Shown: positions 1 to 9,962, counted from the first letter of the stretch. The stretch is DNA of 64,000 nt from Flavobacterium rakeshii (GCF_009741375.1 NZ_WOWP01000057.1:17356-81355); one strand, 5' to 3'. Numbers and translations: made by a program. Notes: generated by a model from the letters alone, not told the origin.

Positions 1-357
1 ATTAGGAAAAGCTATAGTCTTTACATTATTTTCAAGTGCCAGATTTAAACTGTTGATATAGCAGTTTTTAAGTAGCTCTTCCTCTTTTTTTGCACCGCCA
101 TTCCAAACCGGCCCCACAGTATGAATAACATAGTTAGCTGGTAAATTACCTGCTGTGGTAATAACTGCTTCTCCTGTTTTACAATTACCCTGTTTATTTC
201 TTATAGCTACACAGGCATCCAGTATTGCCGATCCTCCCGCTCTATGTATAGCACCATCAACTCCACCGCCACCTAACAAAGACGAATTAGCCGCATTAAC
301 AATAACATCGGCCGTGATTTTTGTTATATCACCTTTAATAAGCTCTATTTTAGACAT
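1..357 (-). CDS. Macro-domain protein (ADP-ribose binding, O-acetyl-ADP-ribose deacetylase-like), 3' end cut by window
   Basis: The first 119 codons of a minus-strand gene that runs off the left edge. The N-terminus reads [20 protein letters not shown], followed by [20 protein letters not shown]. This is the classic macro-domain signature: the Asp of GDIT contacts adenine, and the NAAN and [10 protein letters not shown] loops bind the distal ribose and diphosphate. A later HTVGPVW segment also fits. YmdB-type macro proteins of this layout hydrolyse ADP-ribose esters or O-acetyl-ADP-ribose in the cytoplasm. The ATG lies 2 nt downstream of the ppx stop codon, so it is probably the last gene of the sixA-ppk1-ppx operon. 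The family call is firm; the exact substrate is not. Confidence 0.88.
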   Translation of the reverse strand, partial: MSKIELIKGDITKITADVIVNAANSSLLGGGGVDGAIHRAGGSAILDACVAIRNKQGNCKTGEAVITTAGNLPANYVIHTVGPVWNGGAKKEEELLKNCYINSLNLALENNVKTIAFPN

Positions 358-359
358 GA

Positions 360-1250
360 TTAGATTTTTCCGTAATACATTGCTTTTACTATACCGTCAG
401 ACAGCCCTATTTTAGGCACGTAAATATTGCGTGCGCCACTCCACTTCATGGCATTGAGATAAATGCGTGTGGCATATATAATAACGTCTGCCCTGTCTGG
501 ATTAAGCCCTAATTCAGCAATGCGCTGCTCATAAGTAAGCGTATTAAGGAACTGATACTGCGAATTAATATAAAAATAGGATAACGGTAAATCCTGTTTT
601 TTACCTGAAAGTTTAAACAGCTTGTTGATATTACCACCAGAACCTATAAGGGTAACATTATCAAACGGCTCGGTTACTGTTTTAATCCATTTTTCTATTT
701 CTACCCAAACCAAATCGTTCACCATATTATTAAGCAAACGTACCGTACCGTTTTTAAACGATTTTGATGCTATGATCTTACCGTTGTCAAAAAGAGAAAA
801 TTCGGTACTACCACCACCAACATCTACAAAAAGATACGTTTGATCGGGTTTTATAAAAGTATGTAAGTCGGTCGATGCTATAATGGCAGCTTCCTTTTTA
901 CCATCTATAATATCTATTTTAATTTCAGCTTCCTGTTGAATCAGTTCGGCCACTTCATTTCCGTTAAAAGCCTCACGCATTGCCGATGTGGCACATGCCA
1001 TATATCTTTCAACCTTATGTACTTTCATAAGTAACTTATAGGCTTTCATGGCATCTACCATGCGCTCTATATTATCATCACTTATTTCGCCAACAGTAAA
1101 GGCATCCTGCCCTAAACGTATTGGAACACGTACTAACGAACTTTTATTGAATTGTGGTGCTTTTCCTTCCTGCTCTACAATATTGCACACCAAAAGCCTC
1201 ATGGCATTTGATCCAATATCTATCGCTGCATATTTTTTTATATTAATCAT
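360..1250 (-). CDS. ppx: Ppx/GppA-family exopolyphosphatase
   Basis: A protein of 296 residues with the ASKHA-fold phosphate-1 motif [15 protein letters not shown] at the N-terminus, a second motif [16 protein letters not shown] near residue 145, and [11 protein letters not shown] near residue 210. These are the nucleotide/polyphosphate-binding loops of Ppx/GppA enzymes, which release phosphate from polyphosphate or convert pppGpp to ppGpp. It is the short, single-module form common in Bacteroidetes, without the C-terminal HD-like domain of E. coli Ppx. I chose the ATG at 1250; an in-frame TTG at 1256 would add only two residues. It follows ppk1 by about 40 bases and is followed by the macro-domain gene after 2 bases, which supports one polyphosphate operon. 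Confidence 0.9.
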   Translation of the reverse strand: MINIKKYAAIDIGSNAMRLLVCNIVEQEGKAPQFNKSSLVRVPIRLGQDAFTVGEISDDNIERMVDAMKAYKLLMKVHKVERYMACATSAMREAFNGNEVAELIQQEAEIKIDIIDGKKEAAIIASTDLHTFIKPDQTYLFVDVGGGSTEFSLFDNGKIIASKSFKNGTVRLLNNMVNDLVWVEIEKWIKTVTEPFDNVTLIGSGGNINKLFKLSGKKQDLPLSYFYINSQYQFLNTLTYEQRIAELGLNPDRADVIIYATRIYLNAMKWSGARNIYVPKIGLSDGIVKAMYYGKI

Positions 1251-1292
1251 TCGCAATAAGAACCCCTGGCTCTAAGCCACAAGTTTTATAAT

Positions 1293-3428
1293 TTAAAAAT
1301 TATCGAAAACCACTTCCAGTTTATCCCTGTAATAGTTGTAGGTTTCAAGCTGTGCCCTGAATATTTTTTCTTCAGGACGTTTTCTGTACCTGTTTTCAAG
1401 ATTTTCAGAATGTAGTCTTGCTTTTACATTACCTTTCCAGCCAATTTCAAAAGTATCTATAAGTTCCTTCTTTATATCCTCATCATAAACAGGACAGGTA
1501 ACTTCTACCCTTTCATCAAGGTTACGGGTCATAAAATCGGCAGAAGAGATAAACACTTCCGGCTGCCCGTTATTCCCAAAAATATAAACTCTTGAATGTT
1601 CCAGGTAATTATCTACAATACTTATAGCCTCAATATTCTCGCTCATACCTTCCACACCCGGAATAAGACAGCAAATACCCCTTATAACAAGCTGTATTTT
1701 TACTCCTTCCCTACTGGCTTCATACAATTTGTCGATCATTTTATAGTCGGTAAGGCTATTCATTTTTAGTTTGATATAGGCCTCTTTTCCGGCTATCGCA
1801 TTAAGTATCTCCCTGTCTATCAGTTTATAGAACTTAGACCTTGTATAATGCGGTGATACAAACAAATGCTTGTAGCGATGTATTCGGTAATTTACATCAA
1901 AAAAGTCAAATATTTTGTTTACATCCTTTAATATTTGCTGGTGATAGGTAAACAAAGTTACATCGGTATAAATCTTAGCAGTCGACTCATTAAAGTTACC
2001 TGTAGAGATAAATCCGTAACGTTTTATCTTTCCTTTCTCAACACGCTCAACCACACATATTTTACTGTGTACCTTAAGCCCTTTTACTCCAAAAATAAGG
2101 TTGATACCTTCCCTTTGCATCTGCTCTGAATAAGAAATATTACTTGCCTCATCAAAACGTGCCTGCAGCTCAATTTGAACGGTAACCTTTTTACCGTTTT
2201 TAGCCGCATTAATAAGGGAACTGATAATTTGGGAATTTTTAGAAAGCCTGTAAAGGGTAATTTTTATCGAAATTACCTTTGGATCCAGTGCTGCTTCCCT
2301 TAAAAAACGAATGATATAAGAGAACGACTGGTATGGAGCATTTAACAAATAATCTTTTTCTTTTATTTTATCCAGAATACTACCGTCAAGGCTTAATCCC
2401 GGTATGGGTAATGGCGGATTTTGTTTGTAAAGCAAATCATACCTGCCCAGGTTAGGAAAACTCATATAATCCCTCCTGTTATGGTAACGACCACCCGGAA
2501 TAATACTATCGGTAGCATCAATACCCATTCGGGTAAGGAAAAAGTTAAGTGTATCTTTCTCTATCGACTGATCGTAAACGAAACGTACCGGCTCACCAAT
2601 CCTTCTTTCTTTTACCCCTTTAGAAATTTTTTCCATTAAACTCTTACTCTGGTCACTATCAATTTCCAGCTGAGCATCACGGGTAATTTTAATCATGTGT
2701 GCAGATACACTCTCATAATTAAAAATACTGAAGATATTGTGAAGGTTATAACGGATAACATCATCTAACAAAATAACATAGTGCTTATCGTTATTAGACG
2801 GCAGTACCACAAAACGGTTTACTGTTTTAGGCATTTCCACAACCGCATAACGCACTTCCCTTTTCTTGTTACTGTCATCATCAATTAAAGTTCCGTCAGG
2901 GCCTTTAATTTGTTTAGGCTTAATAACAAGTTTAACGGCAAGATAACCTGCCGCATCTTTAAGTAACGGGAATTCATCAAGATCATTAAGGATAATGGTT
3001 ACCAACTCCGGACTAACCTTTTGGATAAAGAAATCTTTTATAAAGTTTTCCTGTTCCTTGGAAATTTCAGTTTCGTTGATAATATAAATGTTCTCCTGCT
3101 GAAGTTCCTGTTCAATAACGCTTAATATCCTTAAACTTTCAGACTGTTGTTCAATAACGATCTCGGTAATATCCTTAAGCAACTGCTGTGAGGATATACC
3201 ACCAAGAAGCTTCTCTCCGGTTTGCCCCGCTAAGCTTAATCGCCTAACTGCAGCATACCGAACCCTGAAGAATTCGTCTAAATTATTGGAAAATATACCT
3301 AAAAATCTAAGTCGGTCTAGTAACGGGACTTTTTCATCAGCAGCTTCCTGTAATACTCTCGCATTAAAGGCCAGCCAACTTTTTTCCCTGTCAATATACC
3401 GGTTTACCGGTGTGTGATGGTGAATCAT
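1293..3428 (-). CDS. ppk1: Polyphosphate kinase 1
   Basis: A full-length Ppk1 of 711 residues, the usual size. It makes inorganic polyphosphate from ATP through a phosphohistidine. The N-terminal domain begins YIDREKSWLAFNARVLQEA with the LRFLGIFSNNLDEFFRVR motif typical of the family. The two phospholipase-D-like C-terminal domains include GLKVHSKICVVER (about residue 450, the likely phosphorylated His) and the FISTGNFNESTAKIYTD segment. The start overlaps the 3' end of the upstream SixA gene by 38 bases, implying translational coupling. Being in one operon with sixA and ppx puts synthesis, breakdown and a phosphohistidine phosphatase under one promoter. Confidence 0.96.
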   Translation of the reverse strand: MIHHHTPVNRYIDREKSWLAFNARVLQEAADEKVPLLDRLRFLGIFSNNLDEFFRVRYAAVRRLSLAGQTGEKLLGGISSQQLLKDITEIVIEQQSESLRILSVIEQELQQENIYIINETEISKEQENFIKDFFIQKVSPELVTIILNDLDEFPLLKDAAGYLAVKLVIKPKQIKGPDGTLIDDDSNKKREVRYAVVEMPKTVNRFVVLPSNNDKHYVILLDDVIRYNLHNIFSIFNYESVSAHMIKITRDAQLEIDSDQSKSLMEKISKGVKERRIGEPVRFVYDQSIEKDTLNFFLTRMGIDATDSIIPGGRYHNRRDYMSFPNLGRYDLLYKQNPPLPIPGLSLDGSILDKIKEKDYLLNAPYQSFSYIIRFLREAALDPKVISIKITLYRLSKNSQIISSLINAAKNGKKVTVQIELQARFDEASNISYSEQMQREGINLIFGVKGLKVHSKICVVERVEKGKIKRYGFISTGNFNESTAKIYTDVTLFTYHQQILKDVNKIFDFFDVNYRIHRYKHLFVSPHYTRSKFYKLIDREILNAIAGKEAYIKLKMNSLTDYKMIDKLYEASREGVKIQLVIRGICCLIPGVEGMSENIEAISIVDNYLEHSRVYIFGNNGQPEVFISSADFMTRNLDERVEVTCPVYDEDIKKELIDTFEIGWKGNVKARLHSENLENRYRKRPEEKIFRAQLETYNYYRDKLEVVFDNF

Positions 3429-3915
3429 ATTTTTTTAACTCTCTTGGAAAAACTGTTTTTTGGGTTTTACCTTTTTGTATTGCACCCCAGTCGTCTTGTT
3501 CAAAAGATATTGAAACAAAGCCTGAAGTAGGTACATTATCTAAGGTAACGCTCCCAAAGATATTAACAAAATTAGTAATCGCCTCGTTATGTCCAAAAAG
3601 AATTAGGTTATCATATTTGTTATCACAACTTTTTATAATATTCTCAAGCCTCTTTACCTCAAATGTGTAAAGATCATCTTTAAACACTATATTTTCTATA
3701 GGAATTGAAAGAGTCTCAGCAAAAATGTAGGCTGTATTTTTAGCGCGTTGTGCCGTACTGGACCAAACCATAAAAGTTTTTGGTAAGTATCCTGAAACCG
3801 CAGAAGCAACCAGATGCGCATCGTCTATCCCTCTTTTAGACAATGGTCTGTCTTTATCAATCAGTGGGGCATCCCAGCTTGATTTTGCGTGACGGATTAA
3901 TATTAAATTTTTCAT
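3391..3915 (-). CDS. sixA: SixA-type histidine phosphatase
   Basis: A protein of 174 residues in the histidine phosphatase (phosphoglycerate mutase-like) superfamily. The catalytic RHG-type motif is LILIRHAKSSWD at residues 5-16, with His9 as the expected phosphate acceptor. A second motif, LILFGHNEAITNF, supplies the second active-site His. The segment VWSSTAQRAKNTA is also typical. E. coli SixA removes phosphate from phosphohistidine proteins. The Bacteroidetes version is commonly found beside ppk, whose intermediate is a phosphohistidine; a direct link is only suggestive. It is the first gene of the sixA-ppk1-ppx-macro operon, with 82 bases separating it from pdxH. Confidence 0.88.
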   Translation of the reverse strand: MKNLILIRHAKSSWDAPLIDKDRPLSKRGIDDAHLVASAVSGYLPKTFMVWSSTAQRAKNTAYIFAETLSIPIENIVFKDDLYTFEVKRLENIIKSCDNKYDNLILFGHNEAITNFVNIFGSVTLDNVPTSGFVSISFEQDDWGAIQKGKTQKTVFPRELKKYDSPSHTGKPVY

Positions 3916-3997
3916 GGGCCTGCATTTTTTAAAATATCTATATATTAAATATCAGAAAAAATAGCTTAATAAAATCCAAAGAATATGTTAATTTTTA

Positions 3998-4642
3998 TTA
4001 CGGAGCAAGCCTATCTGTTAACCAACTGAAATCATCCTGTAGTTTATATCGTATCCTGTCATGAAGTCTGTTTGGTCTTCCCTGCCAAAATTCTACTTCT
4101 ACAGGTTTTACGATAAAACCTCCCCAGTTTTTTGGGCGCGGAATTTCTTTCCCTTTGTATTCGTTTTCAAGGTCATGAAGTTTATTCTCAAGAAAATCAC
4201 GAGAAGGGATAACTTCACTCTGCGGTGATACTATAGCCCCCAGCCTGCTTCCTTCCGGACGGCTTTCAAAGTAACCGTCAGATATATTTTCGGAAACCTT
4301 CTCTGCAACACCTTTTATAATAACCTGACGTTCAAGTTCATGCCAAAAAAATGAAAGACATACATTTGGATTAGCTTCTATAGCTTTTCCTTTTTCAGAA
4401 TTGTAATTGGTATAGAATATAAAACCTTCGTACGTAAACTGTTTAAGCAACACCACCCTCGCTTTTGGAAAACCGTCTTTACCAATGGTAGAAACCGTCA
4501 TAGCATTTACCTCGGCAACAGCACCAAAATCTTCAACTTCATGAAACCACTTTTTAAAAAGCGATATAGGATCTTCAGGTAAATTCTGTTCGGTTAATTC
4601 ACCTTTTTCATACGAACGTCTGTAATTACTTAAATCTTCCAT
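3998..4642 (-). CDS. pdxH: Pyridoxamine/pyridoxine 5'-phosphate oxidase
   Basis: A protein of 214 residues, the normal size for the FMN-dependent oxidase that makes pyridoxal 5'-phosphate from PNP or PMP in the cytoplasm. Diagnostic segments are NAMTVSTIGKDGFPKARVVLLK (FMN binding), the YTNYNSEKGKAIEANP segment, the SRPEGSRLGAIVSPQSEVI loop, and the C-terminal EFWQGRPNRLHDRIRY with the RLHDR substrate-binding motif. It begins LSNYRRSYEKGEL, as in other PdxH proteins. It appears monocistronic, with intergenic gaps of about 80 bases on each side. Confidence 0.96.
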   Translation of the reverse strand: MEDLSNYRRSYEKGELTEQNLPEDPISLFKKWFHEVEDFGAVAEVNAMTVSTIGKDGFPKARVVLLKQFTYEGFIFYTNYNSEKGKAIEANPNVCLSFFWHELERQVIIKGVAEKVSENISDGYFESRPEGSRLGAIVSPQSEVIPSRDFLENKLHDLENEYKGKEIPRPKNWGGFIVKPVEVEFWQGRPNRLHDRIRYKLQDDFSWLTDRLAP

Positions 4643-4722
4643 TTTTATATCTTTTTAAGCTGTACAAATAACAGTTTAAATTTATTTAATTTTTAAATAA
4701 CAAAACCTGACTTTTATGAAAA

Positions 4723-5628
4723 TCAGAACTCAAAAAACTTACCGTCATCTGCCAGTTCAACATTTTCAAAAACAGTTTGTGCCTCTTCCTTAAACAACTC
4801 AATAGAATCGTAACGCGTGGAGAAATGCCCTAACAGCAAGTGTTTAGCATTAGCTTTCTTAGCTATAGTTGCAGCCTGTTTTGCGGTACTATGCATTGTT
4901 TTTTCACACAAGTATTCTTCAGTATCTAAAAAAGTACTTTCATGATACAAAACATCTACATTATTAATAATCGGTAATATATCTTCACTATACAAAGTAT
5001 CTGAACAAAAAGCATAACTTTTTGGTGCGGGAGGGTCAAACGTAAGTTCACTATTTGATATTACTCTTCCATCATCAAGCGTGATATCACTTCCGTTTTT
5101 TATCTTTTGGTAATAACAGGTATCAATACCATAATCTTCTACTTTACCTATATGCAGTTTACGTTCGGCAGGTTTTTCCTCAAAAAGGTAACCATTTGTA
5201 TATACCTTATGTTTTAAAGGAATTGTACGTACTATTACTTTATCATCTTCAAAAACCACCTGAGATTCATTTCCTTCCAACTCATGAAAGTAAAGGTTAT
5301 AGGTTGTCCATGATGCCGATAGCTTTAACTGTACCAACATCATTTCCTTAATCCCTTTAGGTCCGTGAACATGTAGGTCGTTTTTTCTTCCCAGTAATGA
5401 GAACGTAGAAATTAAGCCTATAAGTCCGTAAACATGATCCCCATGCAGGTGTGAAATAAAAACGTGATTGATTTTAGAAAAACGGATTTTATTTTTCCTG
5501 AGCTGTACCTGTGTACCTTCACCACAGTCTATCAAAAACATTCTGTTTTTTATCTCTAAAACCTGTGAGGTAGGATTAGTTAATGTTCTTGGAGTAGCGG
5601 CATAACAGCCAAGTATGGTGAGATTCAT
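4723..5628 (-). CDS. rnz: Ribonuclease Z (tRNA 3' endonuclease)
   Basis: A metallo-beta-lactamase fold protein of 301 residues, matching short-form RNase Z, which removes 3' trailers from tRNA precursors. The zinc ligands are visible in FISHLHGDHVYGLIGL (HxHxDH motif, about residues 55-70), in SDTLYSEDI and in the late LLLGHFSTRY histidine motif. The N-terminus MNLTILGCYAATPRTLTNPTS fits the family start, so I chose the ATG at 5628 over the upstream TTG at 5649. It lies downstream of a STAS-like gene with a 90-base gap, probably in the same transcript. Confidence 0.95.
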   Translation of the reverse strand: MNLTILGCYAATPRTLTNPTSQVLEIKNRMFLIDCGEGTQVQLRKNKIRFSKINHVFISHLHGDHVYGLIGLISTFSLLGRKNDLHVHGPKGIKEMMLVQLKLSASWTTYNLYFHELEGNESQVVFEDDKVIVRTIPLKHKVYTNGYLFEEKPAERKLHIGKVEDYGIDTCYYQKIKNGSDITLDDGRVISNSELTFDPPAPKSYAFCSDTLYSEDILPIINNVDVLYHESTFLDTEEYLCEKTMHSTAKQAATIAKKANAKHLLLGHFSTRYDSIELFKEEAQTVFENVELADDGKFFEF

Positions 5629-5718
5629 CTGCTTGAATTTTGAAAACAAAAAAGCAGGGTCATTATAAATGCCTTTTTGCTTGCTGTTACATAGAGTAAC
5701 AGTATTTATAAATTAAAA

Positions 5719-6051
5719 TTAAAAGCCCAGATCTCTTTCTATCTCTTCCATTTCAATGATATCGTGTGCCTCTAAAACTGTAGGCACTACAATCATCTCA
5801 TCTGGAACTTCATTAAAATCAAAATCGTTTACTACCATAACAAACGATTTTTTAGATTTTCTGTGCTTGTTGGATAGTGATAAAAATGATAAAATATCAT
5901 TTAATCCTAATCCTGTATCCTGTGTAACATCAAGTATGATGTTTAGGTTTTTAAAGGAATTGTATTCACTTTCAATTTTTTCTCTGAAAGCATTAATATC
6001 TCCCTGAGTGTCTTTTAAAGTAACGGTATGTCCTTTTTCGTCTACTTTCAT
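5719..6051 (-). CDS. STAS-like/anti-sigma antagonist-like small protein
   Basis: A 110-residue cytoplasmic protein without signal or membrane segment. The alternating pattern (strand HTVTLKD, strand NIILDVTQD, helix NDILSFLSLSNKHRK, strand KSFVMVVND, strand EMIVVPT, helix EAHDIIEMEEIERDLGF) resembles the STAS fold of anti-anti-sigma factors. I see no clearly conserved phosphorylatable Ser/Thr in the expected loop. A protein of this type is common just before rnz in flavobacteria. Function unknown; the fold is inferred from pattern only. Confidence 0.7.
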   Translation of the reverse strand: MKVDEKGHTVTLKDTQGDINAFREKIESEYNSFKNLNIILDVTQDTGLGLNDILSFLSLSNKHRKSKKSFVMVVNDFDFNEVPDEMIVVPTVLEAHDIIEMEEIERDLGF

Positions 6052-6123
6052 AAGTTATTGTGCTGTTATAGCTAATTTACAAACAGATAAATGAAAAATA
6101 CTGTTTTTAAAATAATTTTATGC

Positions 6124-7053
6124 CTATTGCTTAATTTTAGAGGCTAACAGATAAATAACTGCCATCCTTATAGCAACACCGTTTTCTACCTGATTTAATA
6201 TAACAGACTGTTGTGAGTCAGCAACATCACTGGTAATCTCTACCCCTCTGTTTATAGGTCCCGGGTGCATTATAACAATTTCTTTGTTTAACGAATCAAG
6301 CAACTCCTTATCAACACCATATTGCTGGCTATACTCTCTTGTAGACGGGAAATAGTTTACATCAAGGCGTTCATTTTGTACCCTAAGCATATTAGCAACA
6401 TCACACCACTCCAGTGCTTTACGCAAGTTAGACTCTACTTTTACACCAAGTGATTCAACATATCTCGGGATTAATGTTTTTGGTCCGCAAACCATAACCT
6501 CGGCTCCCTGAAGCTGTAATGCAAAAATATTGGAAAGCGCCACCCTTGAGTGAAGAATATCACCTACTATAACTACTTTCTTACCACCTACATCACCAAG
6601 CCTTTCCCTTATAGTGTAAGAATCCAGTAAACCCTGTGTTGGGTGTTCGTGAGCACCGTCTCCGGCATTAACTATACTTGCGCTTACATTTTGTGAAAGG
6701 AAATGAGCAGCTCCCGGATGTGAGTGCCTCATAACTACCATATCCACCTTCATGGATAGGATATTGTTTACAGTATCAATAAGCGTTTCTCCTTTCTTTA
6801 CAGACGATTGTGCAGCCGAAAAGCTTATCACATCTGCCGAAAGACGCTTTTGTGCCAACTCAAAAGAAAGCTTGGTACGCGTACTGTTTTCAAAAAATAT
6901 ATTGGCTATGGTAATATCCCTAAGCGAAGGGACTTTTTTAATAGGTCGGTTTATTACTTCTTTAAAATGGTCGGCCGTTTCAAAAATAAGGTCAATATCA
7001 GCTTTGTTGATATATTTTATTCCTAATAAATGATTAACGCTTAATTCTTTCAT
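6124..7053 (-). CDS. pyrB: Aspartate carbamoyltransferase catalytic subunit
   Basis: A protein of 309 residues, the standard length of the ATCase catalytic chain, which joins carbamoyl phosphate and aspartate in pyrimidine synthesis. Carbamoyl-phosphate motifs are FFENSTRTKLSFE (STRT, about residues 53-65), the HPTQGLLD segment after GDGAHE, and the C-terminal HPGPINRGVEI aspartate-binding loop. It follows pyrR by 21 bases, so the two are co-transcribed and presumably respond to pyrimidine supply. No pyrI regulatory subunit gene is adjacent. Confidence 0.97.
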   Translation of the reverse strand: MKELSVNHLLGIKYINKADIDLIFETADHFKEVINRPIKKVPSLRDITIANIFFENSTRTKLSFELAQKRLSADVISFSAAQSSVKKGETLIDTVNNILSMKVDMVVMRHSHPGAAHFLSQNVSASIVNAGDGAHEHPTQGLLDSYTIRERLGDVGGKKVVIVGDILHSRVALSNIFALQLQGAEVMVCGPKTLIPRYVESLGVKVESNLRKALEWCDVANMLRVQNERLDVNYFPSTREYSQQYGVDKELLDSLNKEIVIMHPGPINRGVEITSDVADSQQSVILNQVENGVAIRMAVIYLLASKIKQ

Positions 7054-7074
7054 TACTTACTGTTGCTATTACGC

Positions 7075-7608
7075 CTAAATTAAATAAACACTATCCTCTC
7101 CCTCGTTCTGTTGCCAGGTTACTTTTACCTTTTCGTTGTTAATTGCATCTACCTGACGGCCTCTGTAATCAGGCTGTATAGGTAAGTGTCTGCTAAAACG
7201 ACGGTCAATAAGTACCAGTAATTCTATCTCAGAAGGTCTTCCGAACGACTGTATTGCTGTTAATGCAGATCTTATGCTTCGGCCTGTGTACAATACATCG
7301 TCAATAAAAACTACCTTTTTATTTTCTACTAAAAAGTCAATTTGGGTTTTGTTTGCCTCCAACGGCTTATCTGACCTACGGAAATCATCCCTGAAAAATG
7401 TAATATCCAAAAATCCAAGTGGTACATCTTTCACATTATAATCCTGTTCCAGCAACTGTTTTATACGTTCTGCCAGATAACGGCCTCTGGGCTGTAATCC
7501 AATAAGTATAGTATCAGAAAAATCAAGATGTTTTTCAATTAACTGGCAGGCCAAACGGTTAAGGATGATATTGACTTCTTTTGAAGTTAGCAATATTTTA
7601 TGGCTCAT
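7075..7608 (-). CDS. pyrR: PyrR bifunctional pyr regulator / uracil phosphoribosyltransferase
   Basis: A 177-residue type I phosphoribosyltransferase. The PRPP-binding signature VVFIDDVLYTGRSIRSAL lies near residues 98-115, LIGLQPRGRYLAERI near residue 40, and the C-terminal DYRGRQVDAINNEKVKV is typical of PyrR. In Bacillus PyrR attenuates pyr mRNA and has weak UPRT activity. I see no convincing anti-antiterminator structure in the leader here, so regulation by attenuation is not shown. It heads the pyrR-pyrB transcript; a TACTTTTA sequence near 7632-7639 (minus strand) is a possible -7 box. Confidence 0.93.
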   Translation of the reverse strand: MSHKILLTSKEVNIILNRLACQLIEKHLDFSDTILIGLQPRGRYLAERIKQLLEQDYNVKDVPLGFLDITFFRDDFRRSDKPLEANKTQIDFLVENKKVVFIDDVLYTGRSIRSALTAIQSFGRPSEIELLVLIDRRFSRHLPIQPDYRGRQVDAINNEKVKVTWQQNEGEDSVYLI

Positions 7609-7780
7609 AGTGCTGTGTTAAGTTTGGAGTGTAAAAGTAGTGAAAAAACAGAATTAGAAAAAATAACACCACATATTTAATTTCAGTATTTACCAGTAGC
7701 ATTTCAACATTAATTCAATTTTAACGAAATACGATTTTAAGTGCTTTAACTTTATAATAATAACCAAAAAGCAAAAAGCT

Positions 7781-7948
7781 ATGAAAAAGAGTATTTTAAA
7801 ACCTGCCCTATTATTACTTATGCTGGTATCCCTAACCGGATGTGAACTGGCCGGCGATATATTTCAGGTAGGTGTGAGTGTAGGTGTTTTTATCGTAATA
7901 GCAGTACTGGTACTGATTGTTTGGCTTATTTTTAAAATGAAAAAATAG
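7781..7948 (+). CDS. Small lipoprotein with one membrane helix
   Basis: A 55-residue ORF. The N-terminus MKKSILKPALLLLMLVSLTG ends in the lipobox LTGC (Cys21), then ELAGDIFQVG and one strongly hydrophobic segment at about residues 30-51, then a basic FKMKK tail. Similar short proteins are widespread in flavobacteria and are sometimes mis-annotated as phosphatidate cytidylyltransferase; nothing here supports that activity. It stands alone, divergent from pyrR and convergent with rho, ending at a strong bidirectional terminator. Confidence 0.75.
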   Translation: MKKSILKPALLLLMLVSLTGCELAGDIFQVGVSVGVFIVIAVLVLIVWLIFKMKK

Positions 7949-7966
7949 CCGATACCATCAAGTAAT

Positions 7967-7998
7967 AAAAAAGCCCCTGTAATTACAGGGGCTTTTTT
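7967..7998. terminator. Bidirectional intrinsic terminator between small lipoprotein gene and rho
   Basis: A perfect inverted repeat AAGCCCCTGTAA/TTACAGGGGCTT at 7971-7994 with an A-run on the left and a T-run on the right. It serves the plus-strand lipoprotein gene and the minus-strand rho gene. Confidence 0.85.
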
Positions 7999-8001
7999 AT
8001 A

Positions 8002-9789
8002 TTAATCATCGTTCATGGAAAGCAGAAACTCTTCGTTGTTCCTAGTTTTCTTGAAACGGTCGTTTATAAAGTCCATTGCCTCCACAGGGTTCATATCTGC
8101 CAGATACTTTCTCATGATCCACATACGCTGTATGGTTTTCTCATCAAGAAGAAGATCATCCCTACGCGTACTTGACGAAGTAAGGTCGATAGCCGGGAAT
8201 ATACGTCTGTTAGCAATTTTACGGTCAAGCTGAAGCTCCATGTTACCTGTACCTTTAAACTCTTCAAAGATAACCTCGTCCATTTTAGAACCGGTATCAG
8301 TAAGTGCAGTAGCAATAATACTTAAAGAACCTCCGCCTTCAATATTACGTGCAGCACCAAAGAAACGTTTTGGTTTTTGAAGCGCATTTGCATCAACACC
8401 ACCACTCAATACTTTACCCGATGCAGGCTGTACCGTATTGTAAGCCCTTGCCAAACGGGTAATAGAGTCAAGCAGTATCACTACATCATGACCACACTCT
8501 ACCAAACGTTTTGCTTTTTCAAGCACTATGTTGGCAACTTTTACGTGGCGTTCTGCAGGTTCATCAAAGGTAGAAGCAATAACCTCTCCCCTTACGCTAC
8601 GCTGCATATCGGTAACCTCTTCAGGACGCTCATCAATAAGTAATACAATAAGGTAAACTTCAGGGTGGTTAGCCGCGATAGAGTTGGCTATATCTTTTAG
8701 TAACATTGTTTTACCTGTTTTAGGCTGCGCAACGATCATACCACGCTGTCCTTTACCTATAGGTGAAAACAAATCAATAATTCTTGTAGAAATGGTACTT
8801 TGCTTATTAGCAAGGTTAAATCTTTCTTCAGGGAAAAGCGGAGTTAAATGTTCAAAAGAAACTCTGTCTCTTACTACCTGCGGATCGTGTCCGTTTATTT
8901 TTAAAACCCTTACAAGAGGGAAATATTTCTCACCTTCTTTTGGCGGGCGAACCACACCTTTAACCGTATCTCCTGTTTTTAAACCGAATAAACGGATTTG
9001 CGAATTGGATAAATAAATATCATCAGGAGATGCTAAGTAGTTATAATCAGAAGAACGAAGGAAACCATAACCATCCGGCATCATTTCAAGTACTCCTTCA
9101 CTTTCAATAATTCCGTCAAACTCATAATCAGGTTCTCTGAAATTTTGTTTCTTTTTATAACTTGGATGATTTGGATTGTTAGCGTTAGCTCTTTCAATTT
9201 GAGCAAGCCTCTCTTCTTCACTCAATTGAGCTTTAGTAGGCTTGTTATCGGCAGGTTTTTGGTTTTTCTGCCTGTTATCCTGGGTAGGATTCCTTTTTTT
9301 ATTATCGTCTTTAGCCTGAGGTGTAGTACTGTTTGCAGGAGCATCATTTTTAACCTCTGCTGCGGGCTGTTCTTTTACAGGACGCTGCTGAATTTTTGGT
9401 TCAGGCTTCTTCTTGGCAAAATTCTTATCCTGTGTCTTTTGTTCCTGCTCTGCAGGTTTAACTTCAGGAGTTTTTATCTCTTTTACATCAGGCTTATTTT
9501 CAGCCTTTACCTGTGATCCCGTTTCTGATTTAGTTCGGGTCGCAGGTTTTTCTTTAGCTATCCTTGCCCTTTTAGGCTTTTCAGCTTTGTCTTGTGGTAG
9601 TGCTTCGTTAGCCGCACCCGACTCATCAAACAAAGGTTTGATTTGGGTTGGATTTGCAGCCTGGTGATCTAAAATCTGGTAAACAAGTTCGTCTTTTTTT
9701 AAGCCTCTGTATTTACTGATTTTAGCTTTTTTAGCAATTTCCTGAAGCTCAGTCAGCTTCATTTCTTTTAGTTCGGAAATATCAAACAT
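8002..9789 (-). CDS. rho: Transcription termination factor Rho, with long Bacteroidetes insert
   Basis: A 595-residue hexameric RNA helicase/ATPase that ends transcription. An N-terminal Rho-N helical domain ([20 protein letters not shown]) is followed by a disordered insert of about 160 residues rich in Lys, Glu, Pro, Gln and Ala, then the cold-shock RNA-binding domain ([20 protein letters not shown], about residues 240-300) and the ATPase core with a P-loop ([12 protein letters not shown], about residue 360), [13 protein letters not shown] and the Q-loop GSGG-like region. The insert makes it much longer than the 419 residues of E. coli Rho, as is usual in Bacteroidetes. Confidence 0.97.
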   Translation of the reverse strand: MFDISELKEMKLTELQEIAKKAKISKYRGLKKDELVYQILDHQAANPTQIKPLFDESGAANEALPQDKAEKPKRARIAKEKPATRTKSETGSQVKAENKPDVKEIKTPEVKPAEQEQKTQDKNFAKKKPEPKIQQRPVKEQPAAEVKNDAPANSTTPQAKDDNKKRNPTQDNRQKNQKPADNKPTKAQLSEEERLAQIERANANNPNHPSYKKKQNFREPDYEFDGIIESEGVLEMMPDGYGFLRSSDYNYLASPDDIYLSNSQIRLFGLKTGDTVKGVVRPPKEGEKYFPLVRVLKINGHDPQVVRDRVSFEHLTPLFPEERFNLANKQSTISTRIIDLFSPIGKGQRGMIVAQPKTGKTMLLKDIANSIAANHPEVYLIVLLIDERPEEVTDMQRSVRGEVIASTFDEPAERHVKVANIVLEKAKRLVECGHDVVILLDSITRLARAYNTVQPASGKVLSGGVDANALQKPKRFFGAARNIEGGGSLSIIATALTDTGSKMDEVIFEEFKGTGNMELQLDRKIANRRIFPAIDLTSSSTRRDDLLLDEKTIQRMWIMRKYLADMNPVEAMDFINDRFKKTRNNEEFLLSMNDD

Positions 9790-9962
9790 GCATCAATGTT
9801 AATTAAATTATTGAGAGTGTATTCAATTTAATAAATAAAAAGTGAAGGGTGTAATTTTTATTTGAAATCTAATGCTTCGGAGAATGAAGCACTTATGGTT
9901 ATGTCTTGCAATAATACGAATTTATTTTTACTGTGCAATAGTATTTTTTAAAAAAGAAACCA

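Noticed and set aside
7609..7780. Riboswitch or PyrR attenuator before pyrR
   Set aside because: No clear alternative stem-loops or terminator in the leader; only an AT-rich sequence.
9145..9516. Plus-strand 123-codon ORF opposite rho
   Set aside because: It is antisense to the low-complexity Lys/Pro/Glu insert of Rho; the hydrophobic translation is a by-product of that composition.
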